Part shown: piece after piece, positions 1 through 7,358 of the stretch
Layout: every line of letters begins with the position of its first letter
Position numbering within the stretch: the stretch's first letter is position 1
Origin: JAPSGM01 sp036556985
GTDB lineage: Bacteria > Chloroflexota > Limnocylindria > QHBO01
Direction: 5' to 3'
Length of the DNA stretch: 14,213 bases
Assembly: GCA_036556985.1 (NCBI GenBank)
Contig: DATBIK010000066.1
Span: forward strand, 1 to 14,213
The notes under the pieces: generated by a model
What the model was told of the DNA's origin: nothing
Seen by the model: only the letters and a program-made list of their open reading frames with translations
Databases searched by the model: none
Program-made: the position numbers and the translations under genes

Positions 1-142
1 AGGTAGTACGTCGCCATGTTCACCAGCCCCACCTCGGCGCGGTCGCGACCGATGATCGTGAGCAGGTCGCCGAGCGAGCCCTTGGCGAAGATCACGCTCG
101 ACACCTCGTCGCGCCACAGGCTCGGTGCGCCGAGGTCGCGGA
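1..142. repeat. Diverged direct repeat, copy 1 (paralogous GT39 segment)
   Basis: This stretch aligns without gaps to 1495-1636 (offset 1494) and begins with the same 20 bases. It encodes the first loop of the two tandem GT39-like proteins. The differences are scattered substitutions that mostly keep the protein sequence. This indicates an older gene duplication under selection, not an assembly artefact. Confidence 0.85.
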
Positions 143-311
143 GCGCCAGGATGGCGAGCCCGAGCATCGGCAGCAGGAGGCCGGCCCACTCGACAGGCGT
201 GAGAGCCGGCACGGCCAGCGCCGGCAGGCGCCAACCGCGCCGGGCCGCGGCGGGATGCCGCGCCGGGGCGGGCGCTTCGGTTTCGGGAACGGCTGTCGTC
301 TCGGTCGACAT
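1..311 (-). CDS. Membrane glycosyltransferase, GT39/PMT_2-like, N-terminal part (cut by window edge)
   Basis: About 103 codons are visible from an ATG at 311; the rest lies off the left edge. The first ~38 residues are a proline/alanine-rich and basic cytoplasmic tail. A membrane segment follows at about residues 42-62, and then a loop containing LWRDEVSSV. The acidic DE pair in this first extracytoplasmic loop is the expected catalytic position of GT-C lipid-phosphosugar transferases. The segment is a close paralog of the gene at 336-1811: the loop sequence is nearly identical and even the DNA aligns. The start is supported by a purine-rich AGGGGTGG upstream. The gap to the upstream gene's stop is only 24 nt, so the two are probably co-transcribed. 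In this family the enzyme moves a sugar from a polyprenyl-phosphate donor to protein or glycan outside the membrane. Donor and acceptor cannot be read from this fragment. Confidence 0.85.
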   Translation of the reverse strand, partial: MSTETTAVPETEAPAPARHPAAARRGWRLPALAVPALTPVEWAGLLLPMLGLAILALRDLGAPSLWRDEVSSVIFAKGSLGDLLTIIGRDRAEVGLVNMATYY

Positions 312-335
312 CGATTCCACCCCTGTGGTTCGGCC

Positions 336-1811
336 TCAGCCGGCCGACGGTCGCGTCATGAGCAGTATGGTCAATCGTGCGCCGAATGGACGGCGCTCGA
401 CAACCGTGAACCCCTCCGAGAGGCGGGTTGGCACGTCCGCCTCGTACCCCGGCGGCTGGTCGCCCATCACCGCCACCCACACGCGCTCGGTGGCGACGTC
501 CTCGAGGGCGAGCGCCACGCGCGTGGAGCGCGGCACCTCGCCCCCAGCGACGGCGACGTAGTACTCGAGCGGCCGCCGCCCGCTCTGCGCGACCATCGCG
601 TCCCCCGGCTGGGCCCGCGTCGCGACCCATTGTCCCGCCGCCCGCCAGTCCTGCTGGTGCGTGTCGCGGAAGGCGCTCGGCACCGCCACGACGAGCAACG
701 CGGAGAGGACGAGCACGACGGCGACAGCCAGCGGCGGCGGCCGCAGACGGGCGATCGTCCAGGCCAGGAAGACCGCGAGCGCGGGCAGCACCATGATGAG
801 GTAGCGGCCGACGAACATCGGTTTCACCAGGGAGACCAGCGCCGCGCCGCAGATCGGCAGCAGGACCGATACGACGAGCAGCCAGGCACGACGGTCGTGG
901 GACAGGCTGACGAGCCCGTAGCCGAAGACGAGGCTCATGACCAGCAGCAGCGGCGCGCTCCCGGCCAGGCCGATCAGCGCGGTCGCGGCCACCGGTCCGC
1001 TGAGGGGCGCGATCCACTCCTGCTCGCCGCCGAATTCGGCGACGATGAAAGGCAGGGGCACCGCCGCGAGGCCGATCGGCACCAGCGCGCCGACCATCCC
1101 CGGCCAGGCGGGGACCTGGCGCGTCGCGAGCACCCACAGGCCGTGCGCACCGATCACGAAAACCACGAAGAAGTGGACGTAGATGCCGAGCGCGGCCACG
1201 ATGCCGTAGGCCAGCCACGGCCAGGCACGCTCGCGCCGCTCGACGCCGACGAGCAGCAGCCAGGTCAGCACGGCCGCCACGAGCATCGACAGCGAATAGC
1301 CGCGGACCTCCTGGTTGTAGTGGATGACGTACGGCACGAGGGCGAAGATCGCAACGGCGAGCGCCGCGACCACCCAGCCGCCGAGCCGGCGCCCGATGGC
1401 GTACACCGGGATGACGGTGGCCACGCCGAACGCGACCGACGGCAGGCGCAGCCACGCCTCCGATTCCCCGAGGGGCAGCCAGAAGTGGAGGAGGAGGTAG
1501 TACGTCGCCATGTTCGCCAGGCCCACCGCCTCGCGATCGCGGCCGATGAGGGTGAGCAGGTCGCCGAGCGAGCCGTGCGCGAAGACGACGCTCGCCACCT
1601 CGTCGCGCCACAGGCTGAGTGCGCCGAGCTGGTAGAGCGACAGCGCCGCAAGCACCACCAGCGGGATGCCCAGGGCCAGCGCCTCGACCCAGGCCGGCGG
1701 CGTCGGGTGGTCGAGCCTACGTGGCGGGAGCGTCGTCCAGCGCCTCGCGGCTGGCGTCCACCACGAGCGGGACCGCGTCGTCGAGGTGGGCCGGCACGGT
1801 TGCCCCCGCAC
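336..1811 (-). CDS. Membrane glycosyltransferase, GT39/PMT_2-like (ArnT-type fold)
   Basis: A 491-residue protein with about ten hydrophobic segments. An N-terminal basic tail is followed by a membrane helix at ~45-62 and a loop with LWRDE, where D70/E71 is the likely GT-C catalytic acidic pair. HYNQEVRGYSL at ~164-174 resembles the QE-R-Y motif of GT39/PMT_2 relatives. Further helices extend to about residue 380, and a soluble C-terminal domain of ~110 residues includes LEYYVAVAGG. Expected activity is transfer of a sugar from a polyprenyl-phosphate donor on the outer face of the membrane; the acceptor is unknown. The start is uncertain. The only start codon before the first helix is GTG at 1811, which overlaps the upstream DHH gene by 95 nt and has no clear ribosome site. 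The next in-frame GTG (1658) would cut into the first helix. The paralog's tail is of matching length (38 versus 36 residues), which favours 1811. Confidence 0.85.
   Translation of the reverse strand: MRGQPCRPTSTTRSRSWWTPAARRWTTLPPRRLDHPTPPAWVEALALGIPLVVLAALSLYQLGALSLWRDEVASVVFAHGSLGDLLTLIGRDREAVGLANMATYYLLLHFWLPLGESEAWLRLPSVAFGVATVIPVYAIGRRLGGWVVAALAVAIFALVPYVIHYNQEVRGYSLSMLVAAVLTWLLLVGVERRERAWPWLAYGIVAALGIYVHFFVVFVIGAHGLWVLATRQVPAWPGMVGALVPIGLAAVPLPFIVAEFGGEQEWIAPLSGPVAATALIGLAGSAPLLLVMSLVFGYGLVSLSHDRRAWLLVVSVLLPICGAALVSLVKPMFVGRYLIMVLPALAVFLAWTIARLRPPPLAVAVVLVLSALLVVAVPSAFRDTHQQDWRAAGQWVATRAQPGDAMVAQSGRRPLEYYVAVAGGEVPRSTRVALALEDVATERVWVAVMGDQPPGYEADVPTRLSEGFTVVERRPFGARLTILLMTRPSAG
1495..1636. 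repeat. Diverged direct repeat, copy 2 (paralogous GT39 segment)
   Basis: This is the partner of the segment at 1-142. It encodes the catalytic first loop, from the LWRDE motif through the end of MATYYL. The conservation is centred on the part expected to hold the active site. Confidence 0.85.
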
Positions 1812-2718
1812 GGCGCGCGTGGCCGCCGCCCCCGAACGGGGCGGTGATGCGGGTGGCGTCCACCGCCTCGGTGGTGCGCACGCTCACGCGCGTCTCGGCC
1901 GGTCCCAGCTCGCGGAGGAGGAGCGTCACCTCGGCCTCCTTCGCCTTGGCCAGGAACTCGGCCAGGCCGTCGGCGTCGTGCTGCTCGGTCCCGGTCTCGT
2001 CGAGCATCGCCTGGGTCAGGGTGGCGTGCACGATGCGGCCCCCCTCGGCAGATCCCACCCCGGCCAGCATCCGGCCCCACAGCGCCATCGTCGCGAACGG
2101 CAGCTCGGAGAGGATGCGCCGATGGATGAACGCCAGCGGAGCGCCCGCGTCCACGAGGCGCGCGGCGGCTCGCAGCGTGTCGCCCGAGGTGGCCGGGTCG
2201 GAGAAGCCATGGCTGTCGCGCACGATCCCGGTGAGCAGCGCCGTCCCCAGGTCCGCGTCGGGCTCGATGCCGAGCGCCTCCACCACGCGGAGGAGCACCT
2301 GGCAGGTGGCCGCCGCGTGCGGGTCGACGAGGTTGAGCTGGCCGAACCGGTTGCTGCTGACGTGGTGGTCGATGTTCAGCAGCCGCGCCCGGTCGAACCA
2401 GTCCGCCTCCTCGCGCGCGATGCGCCCGACCCGCTCCAGCGTGGCGGCATCGCACACGACGGCAAGGTCGGGCTCGAGCGCGGGCCGGCGACGGACGTCG
2501 GCGACGCGGGGCAGGAAGTCGAAGACGGGCGGGATGCCGTCGGCGCTGACCAGCTCCGTCTCGGCCCCGAGCCGCTCGCCGATGAGGCAGATCGCGACCG
2601 CCGCGCCGATGGTGTCCGCGTCGGGGTTTTCGTGGCACACGGCGGTGATGCGCCGCGCATCGCGCAGCGCCTGGGCAACGTCTCCGACGTCTGCCTGACT
2701 CCCTGACGCGACGGCCAA
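1717..2718 (-). CDS. nrnA: DHH/DHHA1 phosphoesterase, NrnA-like oligoribonuclease / pAp phosphatase
   Basis: A 333-residue cytosolic enzyme with the two-domain layout of NrnA (B. subtilis YtqI-like). The DHH domain carries HENPDADTIGAA (H29, D33, D35), VVCDAA (D90), NIDHHVSS (D117-H118-H119) and IVRDSHGF (D168), which are the Mn-binding positions. The C-terminal DHHA1 domain carries FGGGGHARRAG (296-304), the substrate-binding loop. Family members degrade short oligoribonucleotides, and several also remove the 3' phosphate of pAp. That second activity suits this location, directly divergent from the sulfate permease-cysC operon and close to cysDN. The start is TTG at 2718, chosen because a perfect GGAGG lies 7 nt upstream and family similarity begins soon after. 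The gene probably leads an operon with the overlapping GT39 gene. In the fourth motif the sequence is D-S-H, where I would expect D-T-G. Which of the two activities dominates cannot be read from sequence. Confidence 0.88.
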   Translation of the reverse strand: MAVASGSQADVGDVAQALRDARRITAVCHENPDADTIGAAVAICLIGERLGAETELVSADGIPPVFDFLPRVADVRRRPALEPDLAVVCDAATLERVGRIAREEADWFDRARLLNIDHHVSSNRFGQLNLVDPHAAATCQVLLRVVEALGIEPDADLGTALLTGIVRDSHGFSDPATSGDTLRAAARLVDAGAPLAFIHRRILSELPFATMALWGRMLAGVGSAEGGRIVHATLTQAMLDETGTEQHDADGLAEFLAKAKEAEVTLLLRELGPAETRVSVRTTEAVDATRITAPFGGGGHARRAGATVPAHLDDAVPLVVDASREALDDAPAT

Positions 2719-2725
2719 CCGCTAT

Positions 2726-2730
2726 CCTCC
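2726..2730 (-). promoter_or_regulatory. Ribosome binding site deciding the TTG start of the DHH gene
   Basis: Read on the minus strand, this is GGGAGG followed by a 7-nt spacer and then TTG at 2718. It is one of the strongest Shine-Dalgarno matches in the window and is the main reason to accept a rare TTG start. Confidence 0.8.
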
Positions 2731-2747
2731 CAAACGCCACGCTCACC

Positions 2748-2765
2748 TGCCGGCGGCCGCCGGCA
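2748..2765. promoter_or_regulatory. 18-bp perfect palindrome, candidate operator or 5'-UTR hairpin
   Basis: TGCCGGCGGCCGCCGGCA is a perfect 18-bp palindrome with no central spacer. It lies in the 97-bp divergent gap between the DHH gene and the permease. If the minus-strand TACAAT at 2774-2779 is a -10 box, the palindrome covers about +2 to +20 of the DHH transcript, a usual repressor position. It could instead fold in the mRNA. GC-rich palindromes of this size are not very rare genome-wide, so the location carries much of the weight. Confidence 0.5.
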
Positions 2766-2773
2766 CCCGGAGG

Positions 2774-2779
2774 ATTGTA
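2774..2779 (-). promoter_or_regulatory. Candidate -10 box for the DHH-GT39 operon
   Basis: On the minus strand this reads CTACAATCC, with TACAAT matching five of six bases of the sigma-70-type -10 consensus. It lies about 49 nt upstream of the SD. No convincing -35 hexamer is present at 16-18 nt. The same TACAAT stands before cysD. Confidence 0.45.
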
Positions 2780-2815
2780 GCCATTGCCGGCCGTGCACCC
2801 ATCGTCGCCCGCTGA

Positions 2816-4591
2816 ATGAGCCTCGAAGCCTGGTTCACGCTGGCCGTCATCGTCGTGCTCGTCGCTGCGCTGGCGCGCGAGGTCCTGCCGCCGGCGGTGG
2901 CGGTCCTCAGCGCGACGATCCTGCTTCTGCTGGTCGGCATCATCGACAACGACGAGGCCTTCGCCGGGTTCTCCAACGAGGCGCCGATCGTGGTCGGCGC
3001 GCTCCTCGTCTTCGCCCGCGCCGCCGACGTGTCGGGCATCGTCGGTCCGGTCCTCGAGCGCTTCTTCGGCCGGCCCGGAGAGACCTCCCAGCGATGGGCG
3101 CTGCCGCGGCTGCTCGCGCCGATCACCGTCCTGTCGGCGTTCCTGAACAACACGACCCTGGTGGCCATGACCGTCCCGGCGGTCCTCGACCTGTGCCGCC
3201 GGCGCGGGCTGTCGCCGTCGCGCTTCCTCATCCCCATCAGCTTCGCGGCAGTGCTCGGTGGCGTGATCACCACGGTCGGCACCTCGACGAACCTCACCGT
3301 CTCCGGCCTGCTGCGCGAACGTGGGATGGAACCGCTCTCACTGTTCGAGCTGACGCCGGTGGGGCTGCCGCTGGCGGCCGCCGGTGTCGTCGTCATCGTC
3401 CTCCTTGCCGGCCGCCTGCTCCCCGATCGGGGAACGGCGCGTGGCGCCGCCGCCGAGGGGGATGTCCGGCGCGACTTCACCGTGAGCATGCGCGTCCAAC
3501 CGGGCGGAGCCATCGACGGCAAGCCGGTCGAGTCGGCCGGGCTGCGGCACCTCCACGGCGTGTTCCTGGTTGAGATCACGCGTGGGGAGCGGATCATCGG
3601 CCCGGTCCGGCCCGATGAGGTGCTGGGTGGCGGGGACGTGCTCACCTTCGTGGGACGGGTGGACGACGTGGTGGACCTGCATCGGATCCGCGGCCTCGAG
3701 TCGACCGAGGCTCAGCAGATCGACGAGCTGGCGGGCACGGGCCAGGCCTTCTTCGAGGCGGTCGTGGGTCCCGACCTCGTCGGCGCCACGCTGCGGCAGG
3801 TTGGTTTCCGGGGCCGCTTCGGCGGCGCGGTGCTGGCCATCCATCGCGCCGGCCAGCGGCTCGAGGCGAAGTTCGGCGAGGTCCGTCTGCGCCTCGGTGA
3901 CACGCTCCTCGTCCTCGCCGATCCCGGCTTCCGGGCCCGTTACCGGGAGGGCCGCGAGTTCCTGCTCATCGCCCCGCTGCGCGCGATCCCGCCGGCGCGT
4001 GGCGGCCGGGGCTGGATCGTGGGGCTGATCGGCATCGGCTTCATCGGCGCCACCGGCCTCGGCCTGCTGCCCATCCTGCATGCCGCACTGCTGGCGGCCA
4101 TCGCCGTCATCGTGACGCGCTCGCTCACCATCCGGCAGGCCCGCGACGCGATCGACCTCGACATCGTCGTGCTCATCGCCGCGGCCTTCGGGCTCGGTGC
4201 CGCGGTGGAGGGCAGCGGCCTGGGCAGCGCGATCGCCGGAGTGCTCGTGGGCCTGATGGAGCCGTTCGGCGCCATCGGCGCCCTGGCCGCGATCCTGGTG
4301 GCCACGATGATCCTGACCGAGATGATCAGCAACAACGCCGCCGCGGTTCTCGCCTTCCCGGTCGCGATTGCCACCGCCGCGGCGACCGGCAGCGACCCGC
4401 GGCCGTTCGTGATCGCGGTCACCATGGGCGCCAGCCTCTCGTTCCTGACGCCGATCGGCTACCAGACCAACCTCATGGTGTACGGGCTGGGCGGGTATCG
4501 GTTCGGCGACTTCAGCCGCCTCGGCGCGCCGATCAACATCGTGGTCACCCTGCTGGCCGTGATCCTGATCCCGATCGTCTTCCCGTTGTAG
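2816..4591 (+). CDS. SLC13/DASS-type anion permease with two internal RCK_C (TrkA_C) domains, probable sulfate permease
   Basis: A 591-residue inner-membrane transporter. The N-terminal membrane half (~1-203) holds the hairpin motif SAFLNNTT (107-114) and GTSTN (155-159). Two soluble RCK_C-like domains follow, at about 218-290 and 310-372; each has the hydrophobic-strand and GGD/GDTL pattern of TrkA_C. The C-terminal membrane half (~398-591) repeats the hairpin logic with ISNNAAA (504-510) and TPIGYQTN (545-552). This order (membrane, RCK_C pair, membrane) is typical of the SLC13 branch that includes the algal SLT/SAC1-like and bacterial sulfate transporters. cysC begins 12 nt downstream, which supports sulfate as substrate. 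The start is fixed on its upstream side by an in-frame TGA immediately before the ATG. No good Shine-Dalgarno sequence precedes it. Other anions (dicarboxylate, phosphate, arsenite-like) cannot be excluded. Family call is strong and substrate moderate. Confidence 0.88.
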   Translation: MSLEAWFTLAVIVVLVAALAREVLPPAVAVLSATILLLLVGIIDNDEAFAGFSNEAPIVVGALLVFARAADVSGIVGPVLERFFGRPGETSQRWALPRLLAPITVLSAFLNNTTLVAMTVPAVLDLCRRRGLSPSRFLIPISFAAVLGGVITTVGTSTNLTVSGLLRERGMEPLSLFELTPVGLPLAAAGVVVIVLLAGRLLPDRGTARGAAAEGDVRRDFTVSMRVQPGGAIDGKPVESAGLRHLHGVFLVEITRGERIIGPVRPDEVLGGGDVLTFVGRVDDVVDLHRIRGLESTEAQQIDELAGTGQAFFEAVVGPDLVGATLRQVGFRGRFGGAVLAIHRAGQRLEAKFGEVRLRLGDTLLVLADPGFRARYREGREFLLIAPLRAIPPARGGRGWIVGLIGIGFIGATGLGLLPILHAALLAAIAVIVTRSLTIRQARDAIDLDIVVLIAAAFGLGAAVEGSGLGSAIAGVLVGLMEPFGAIGALAAILVATMILTEMISNNAAAVLAFPVAIATAAATGSDPRPFVIAVTMGASLSFLTPIGYQTNLMVYGLGGYRFGDFSRLGAPINIVVTLLAVILIPIVFPL

Positions 4592-4603
4592 CCTCCGCTG
4601 CAC

Positions 4604-5155
4604 ATGACCGATCCACCCCTGCCCCGCGGCGGCTTCACGATCTGGCTGACCGGCATGTCCGGCGCCGGCAAGTCCACCATCACGGGACTGCTGGAGGCGG
4701 AGCTGCGGGCGCGTGGCGTCCCGCTCGAGGTGCTCGACGGCGACGTCGTCCGCACCCACCTCACCAAGGGCCTCGGCTTCTCACGCGAGGACCGCGACGA
4801 GAACGTGCGACGCGTGGGCTGGGTGTGCGAGCTGCTCACCCGGCACGGCATCGTCGCCGTCGCGGCGGTCATCAGCCCGTACCGCTCCGTCCGCGACGAG
4901 CTGCGCGCGCAGATCGGCCGCTTCGTGGAGGTCTTCGTCGACGCGCCGCTCGAGGTGCTCGCCGAGCGCGACGTCAAGGGGCTGTACCGCAAGGCGCTCG
5001 CCGGCGAGATCGAGAACTTCACCGGCGTCAGCGACCCGTACGAGCCGCCCCTGGAGCCGGAGGTCGTCTGCCGCTCGGACGGCAGCGAGACGCCCGAGGC
5101 GAGCGCGGCGAGGGTGATCAGGAAGCTCGAGGAGCTCGGCTACCTGCCGGCGTAG
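4604..5155 (+). CDS. cysC: Adenylylsulfate (APS) kinase
   Basis: A 183-residue cytosolic kinase converting APS and ATP to PAPS. The Walker A loop is GMSGAGKST (17-25). LDGDVVR (~44-50) and the GFSREDRDENVRR block (58-70) form the APS pocket. ISPYR (90-94) contains S91, equivalent to the serine phosphorylated in the E. coli enzyme. RDVKGLYRKALAGEIENFTG (~122-141) is the lid and signature region. Length is normal for a stand-alone CysC, and there is no fusion to CysN or to a sulfurylase. It lies 12 nt after the permease gene and is surely co-transcribed with it. It ends 11 bp from the convergent cysN stop. With cysD and cysN next door, the window encodes the full route from sulfate to PAPS. Confidence 0.96.
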   Translation: MTDPPLPRGGFTIWLTGMSGAGKSTITGLLEAELRARGVPLEVLDGDVVRTHLTKGLGFSREDRDENVRRVGWVCELLTRHGIVAVAAVISPYRSVRDELRAQIGRFVEVFVDAPLEVLAERDVKGLYRKALAGEIENFTGVSDPYEPPLEPEVVCRSDGSETPEASAARVIRKLEELGYLPA

Positions 5156-5166
5156 CGCTGCGGGGC

Positions 5167-6423
5167 CTACTCGGTGGCGACCGCCATGCCGGCCCCCACC
5201 GTTCGGTTCGTCGCCTCGTCGATGAGGATGAAGCCTCCCGTCGTCCGGTTGCGCTTGTAGGCGTCCAGGAAGAGCGGGACCATCGTTCGCAGCTGGATGC
5301 GGCCGATGTCGTTCAGCTTCAGCTCGCTGACCCCCTCGTCGCGGTGCAGCGTGTTCACGTCGAGCCGGTACTGGACGTCGCGCACCTGGGCGCGCGTCGT
5401 GCGGGTGGTGTGCTTGATCGCCAGCATCTGTCCCGGGACGAGCTTCGTCTCGGACATCCACGACACCATGGCGTCGACGTCCTGGGTGACGTGCGGCATG
5501 TTGTGCGGCCGGCAGATCATGTCGCCCCGCGAGACGTCGATCTCGTCCTCGAGGCGGACGGTGACCGCCATCGGCGCGAACGCCTCCTGGATCGGGCCCT
5601 CGAAGGCGTCGATGCCCGCGATCCGTGTCTCGAGGCCGCTCGGCAGCACGACCACCTCGTCGCCCGGCTTGAGGACGCCGCCGGCCACCGTCCCGGCGTA
5701 GCCGCGGTAGTCGTGGTGCTCCGCCGACTTGGGGCGGATGACGTACTGGACCGGGAAGCGGACGTCGGTGATGTTGCGGTCGCTGGCGATGTACACGTTC
5801 TCGAGGTGGTGGAGCAGCGACGGGCCGTCGTACCACGGCATCCGATCCGAGCGGTCGACGATGTTGTCGCCGTGCAGGGCGGAGATGGGGATGACGGTCA
5901 GATCCGGCACCTCGAGCTTCGCGGCGAAGGCGCTGAACTCGGTCCGGATCTCGTCGAAGACCTCCTCGCTGAAGTCGACGAGGTCCATCTTGTTCACCGC
6001 CACGAGGAGGTGCGGGACCCGCAGGAGGGTCACCAGAAAGGCGTGGCGCCGGCTCTGCTCGACCATTCCCTTGCGAGCGTCCACGAGGACGATGGCCAGG
6101 TTCGCGGTCGAGGCGCCGGTGACCATGTTGCGGGTGTACTGCGGGTGGCCGGGAGTGTCGGCGATGATGAACTTGCGGCGCGGTGTGGCGAAATAGCGAT
6201 AGGCGACGTCGATGGTGATGCCCTGCTCGCGCTCGGCGCGCAGACCATCGGTGAGGAGGGCGAGGTCGGTGTAGTCATGGCCCATCGCGCGGCTCGTGCG
6301 CTCGACCGCCTCGAGCTGGTCCTCGAAGATCGTCTTCGTGTCGTACATCAGCCGGCCGATCAGCGTGCTCTTGCCGTCGTCGACCGATCCGGCGGTGGCG
6401 AAGCGGAGGAGGTCCATCTTCAT
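5167..6423 (-). CDS. cysN: Sulfate adenylyltransferase large (GTPase) subunit
   Basis: A 418-residue EF-Tu-like GTPase that drives APS formation by CysD. The GTPase motifs are GSVDDGKST (12-20, G1), DTPGH (89-93, G3), NKMD (144-147, G4) and SALHGDN (181-187, G5). Two beta-barrel domains follow (about 215-300 and 305-415). The protein stops there, so it is the compact stand-alone form without a fused APS kinase, consistent with separate cysC. The ATG at 6423 shares its A with the cysD stop (TGATG), so translation is coupled, and a strong SD lies inside the end of cysD. A second ATG two codons later is also possible. Product: APS plus PPi from sulfate and ATP, at the cost of GTP. Confidence 0.96.
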   Translation of the reverse strand: MKMDLLRFATAGSVDDGKSTLIGRLMYDTKTIFEDQLEAVERTSRAMGHDYTDLALLTDGLRAEREQGITIDVAYRYFATPRRKFIIADTPGHPQYTRNMVTGASTANLAIVLVDARKGMVEQSRRHAFLVTLLRVPHLLVAVNKMDLVDFSEEVFDEIRTEFSAFAAKLEVPDLTVIPISALHGDNIVDRSDRMPWYDGPSLLHHLENVYIASDRNITDVRFPVQYVIRPKSAEHHDYRGYAGTVAGGVLKPGDEVVVLPSGLETRIAGIDAFEGPIQEAFAPMAVTVRLEDEIDVSRGDMICRPHNMPHVTQDVDAMVSWMSETKLVPGQMLAIKHTTRTTRAQVRDVQYRLDVNTLHRDEGVSELKLNDIGRIQLRTMVPLFLDAYKRNRTTGGFILIDEATNRTVGAGMAVATE

Positions 6424-7334
6424 CAGAAATAGCCCTCCCGCTTGCGATCCTCCATCGCCGCCTCGCTGACCCGGTCGTCACCGCGGGTCGCGCCGCGCTC
6501 GGTGAGCCGCGTGGCGGCGATCTCGGCGATGATCTTGTCGAGCGTGTCCGCCTCGGACAGTACCGCGGCCGTCAGGTTCGCGTCGCCCATGGTTCGGTAG
6601 CGCACCCGCTGGGCGACCAGCGAGGCTCCCTCCGGCGGCAGGCAGAAGTCATTGGCGGCATACAGCATGCCGTCACGCTCGAACACTTCGCGTTCGCGTG
6701 CGAGGTACAGCTCCGGCACCTCGAGCTCCTGTTCGGCGATGTAGGTCCACACGTCGAGCTCGGTCCAGTTCGAGAGCGGGAAGACGCGGATGTGCTCGCC
6801 CTCGTGGATCCGGCCGTTGTACAGGCTCCACAGTTCCGGCCGCTGGTTCTTCGGGTCCCACTGCCCGAATTCATCGCGGAAGCTGAAGACCCGCTCCTTG
6901 GCGCGCGCCTTCTCCTCGTCGCGCCGCGCACCGCCGAACAGGGCGCGGAACCGATGCTGGCGCACGGCCTCGAGCAGGACCGGCGTCTGGATCCGGTTGC
7001 GCGAGCCGTTGGGCTCCTCCTGGACCAGGCCGCGCTCGATCGCGTCCGGGACCGATGCCACCACCAGCTCCACCTTCAGCTCCGCCGCGCGGCGGTCGCG
7101 GAAGGCGATGACCTCGGGGAAGTTCAGCCCGGTGTCGACGTGCATGACCGGGAACGGGATGCGTGCCGGCGCGAATGCCTTCTCGGCGACGCGCAGCATG
7201 ACGATCGAGTCCTTGCCGCCAGAGAAGAGGAGGGCGGGGCGCTCGATCTCGGCCGCGACCTCGCGGAAGATATGGATCGACTCGGCCTCGAGGGCCTGGA
7301 GGTGGGTCAGGCGGTAGTCGGTGGTCGTGGACAT
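6423..7334 (-). CDS. cysD: Sulfate adenylyltransferase small (catalytic) subunit
   Basis: A 303-residue PP-loop ATP pyrophosphatase-family protein. The PP-loop LLFSGGKDSIVML contains SGGKDS at 38-43. Next come HVDTGLNFPEVI, SNWTELDVWTYI and the C-terminal REGYF ending, all typical of CysD. Length is normal. It forms the catalytic half of ATP sulfurylase with the CysN encoded just downstream (1-nt overlap). The ATG at 7334 is preceded by CTGGAG at very short spacing. A TACAAT -10-like box about 30 nt upstream suggests that the cysDN transcript begins in the 65-bp gap after the metallophosphoesterase gene, not only by read-through. The cysDN unit is convergent with the permease-cysC unit. Confidence 0.97.
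   Translation of the reverse strand: MSTTTDYRLTHLQALEAESIHIFREVAAEIERPALLFSGGKDSIVMLRVAEKAFAPARIPFPVMHVDTGLNFPEVIAFRDRRAAELKVELVVASVPDAIERGLVQEEPNGSRNRIQTPVLLEAVRQHRFRALFGGARRDEEKARAKERVFSFRDEFGQWDPKNQRPELWSLYNGRIHEGEHIRVFPLSNWTELDVWTYIAEQELEVPELYLAREREVFERDGMLYAANDFCLPPEGASLVAQRVRYRTMGDANLTAAVLSEADTLDKIIAEIAATRLTERGATRGDDRVSEAAMEDRKREGYF
6433..6439 (-). promoter_or_regulatory. cysN ribosome binding site inside cysD
   Basis: On the minus strand GGGAGGG lies 9 nt before the cysN ATG. It also encodes part of the conserved REGYF C-terminus of CysD, so one stretch serves both as protein end and as ribosome site. Confidence 0.75.
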
Positions 7335-7358
7335 CGGCTCCAGTGGATGGGGCGGGCG

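Noticed and set aside
255..1847. Long plus-strand open frame of about 530 codons
   Set aside because: It lies antisense to the GT39-like gene, has a low-complexity R/H/E/D-rich translation and no motif. It is a GC-rich mirror frame.
3338..4759. Long minus-strand open frame of about 470 codons
   Set aside because: It is antisense to the permease; the translation is charged, repetitive and without family signature.
5156..5166. Bidirectional terminator between cysC and cysN
   Set aside because: Only 11 bp separate the stops, with no stable stem or T-run. Overlapping transcript ends are likely but no terminator is visible.
4825..6432. Plus-strand open frame of about 535 codons spanning cysC and cysN
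   Set aside because: It crosses two well-recognised genes in another frame and has no motif.
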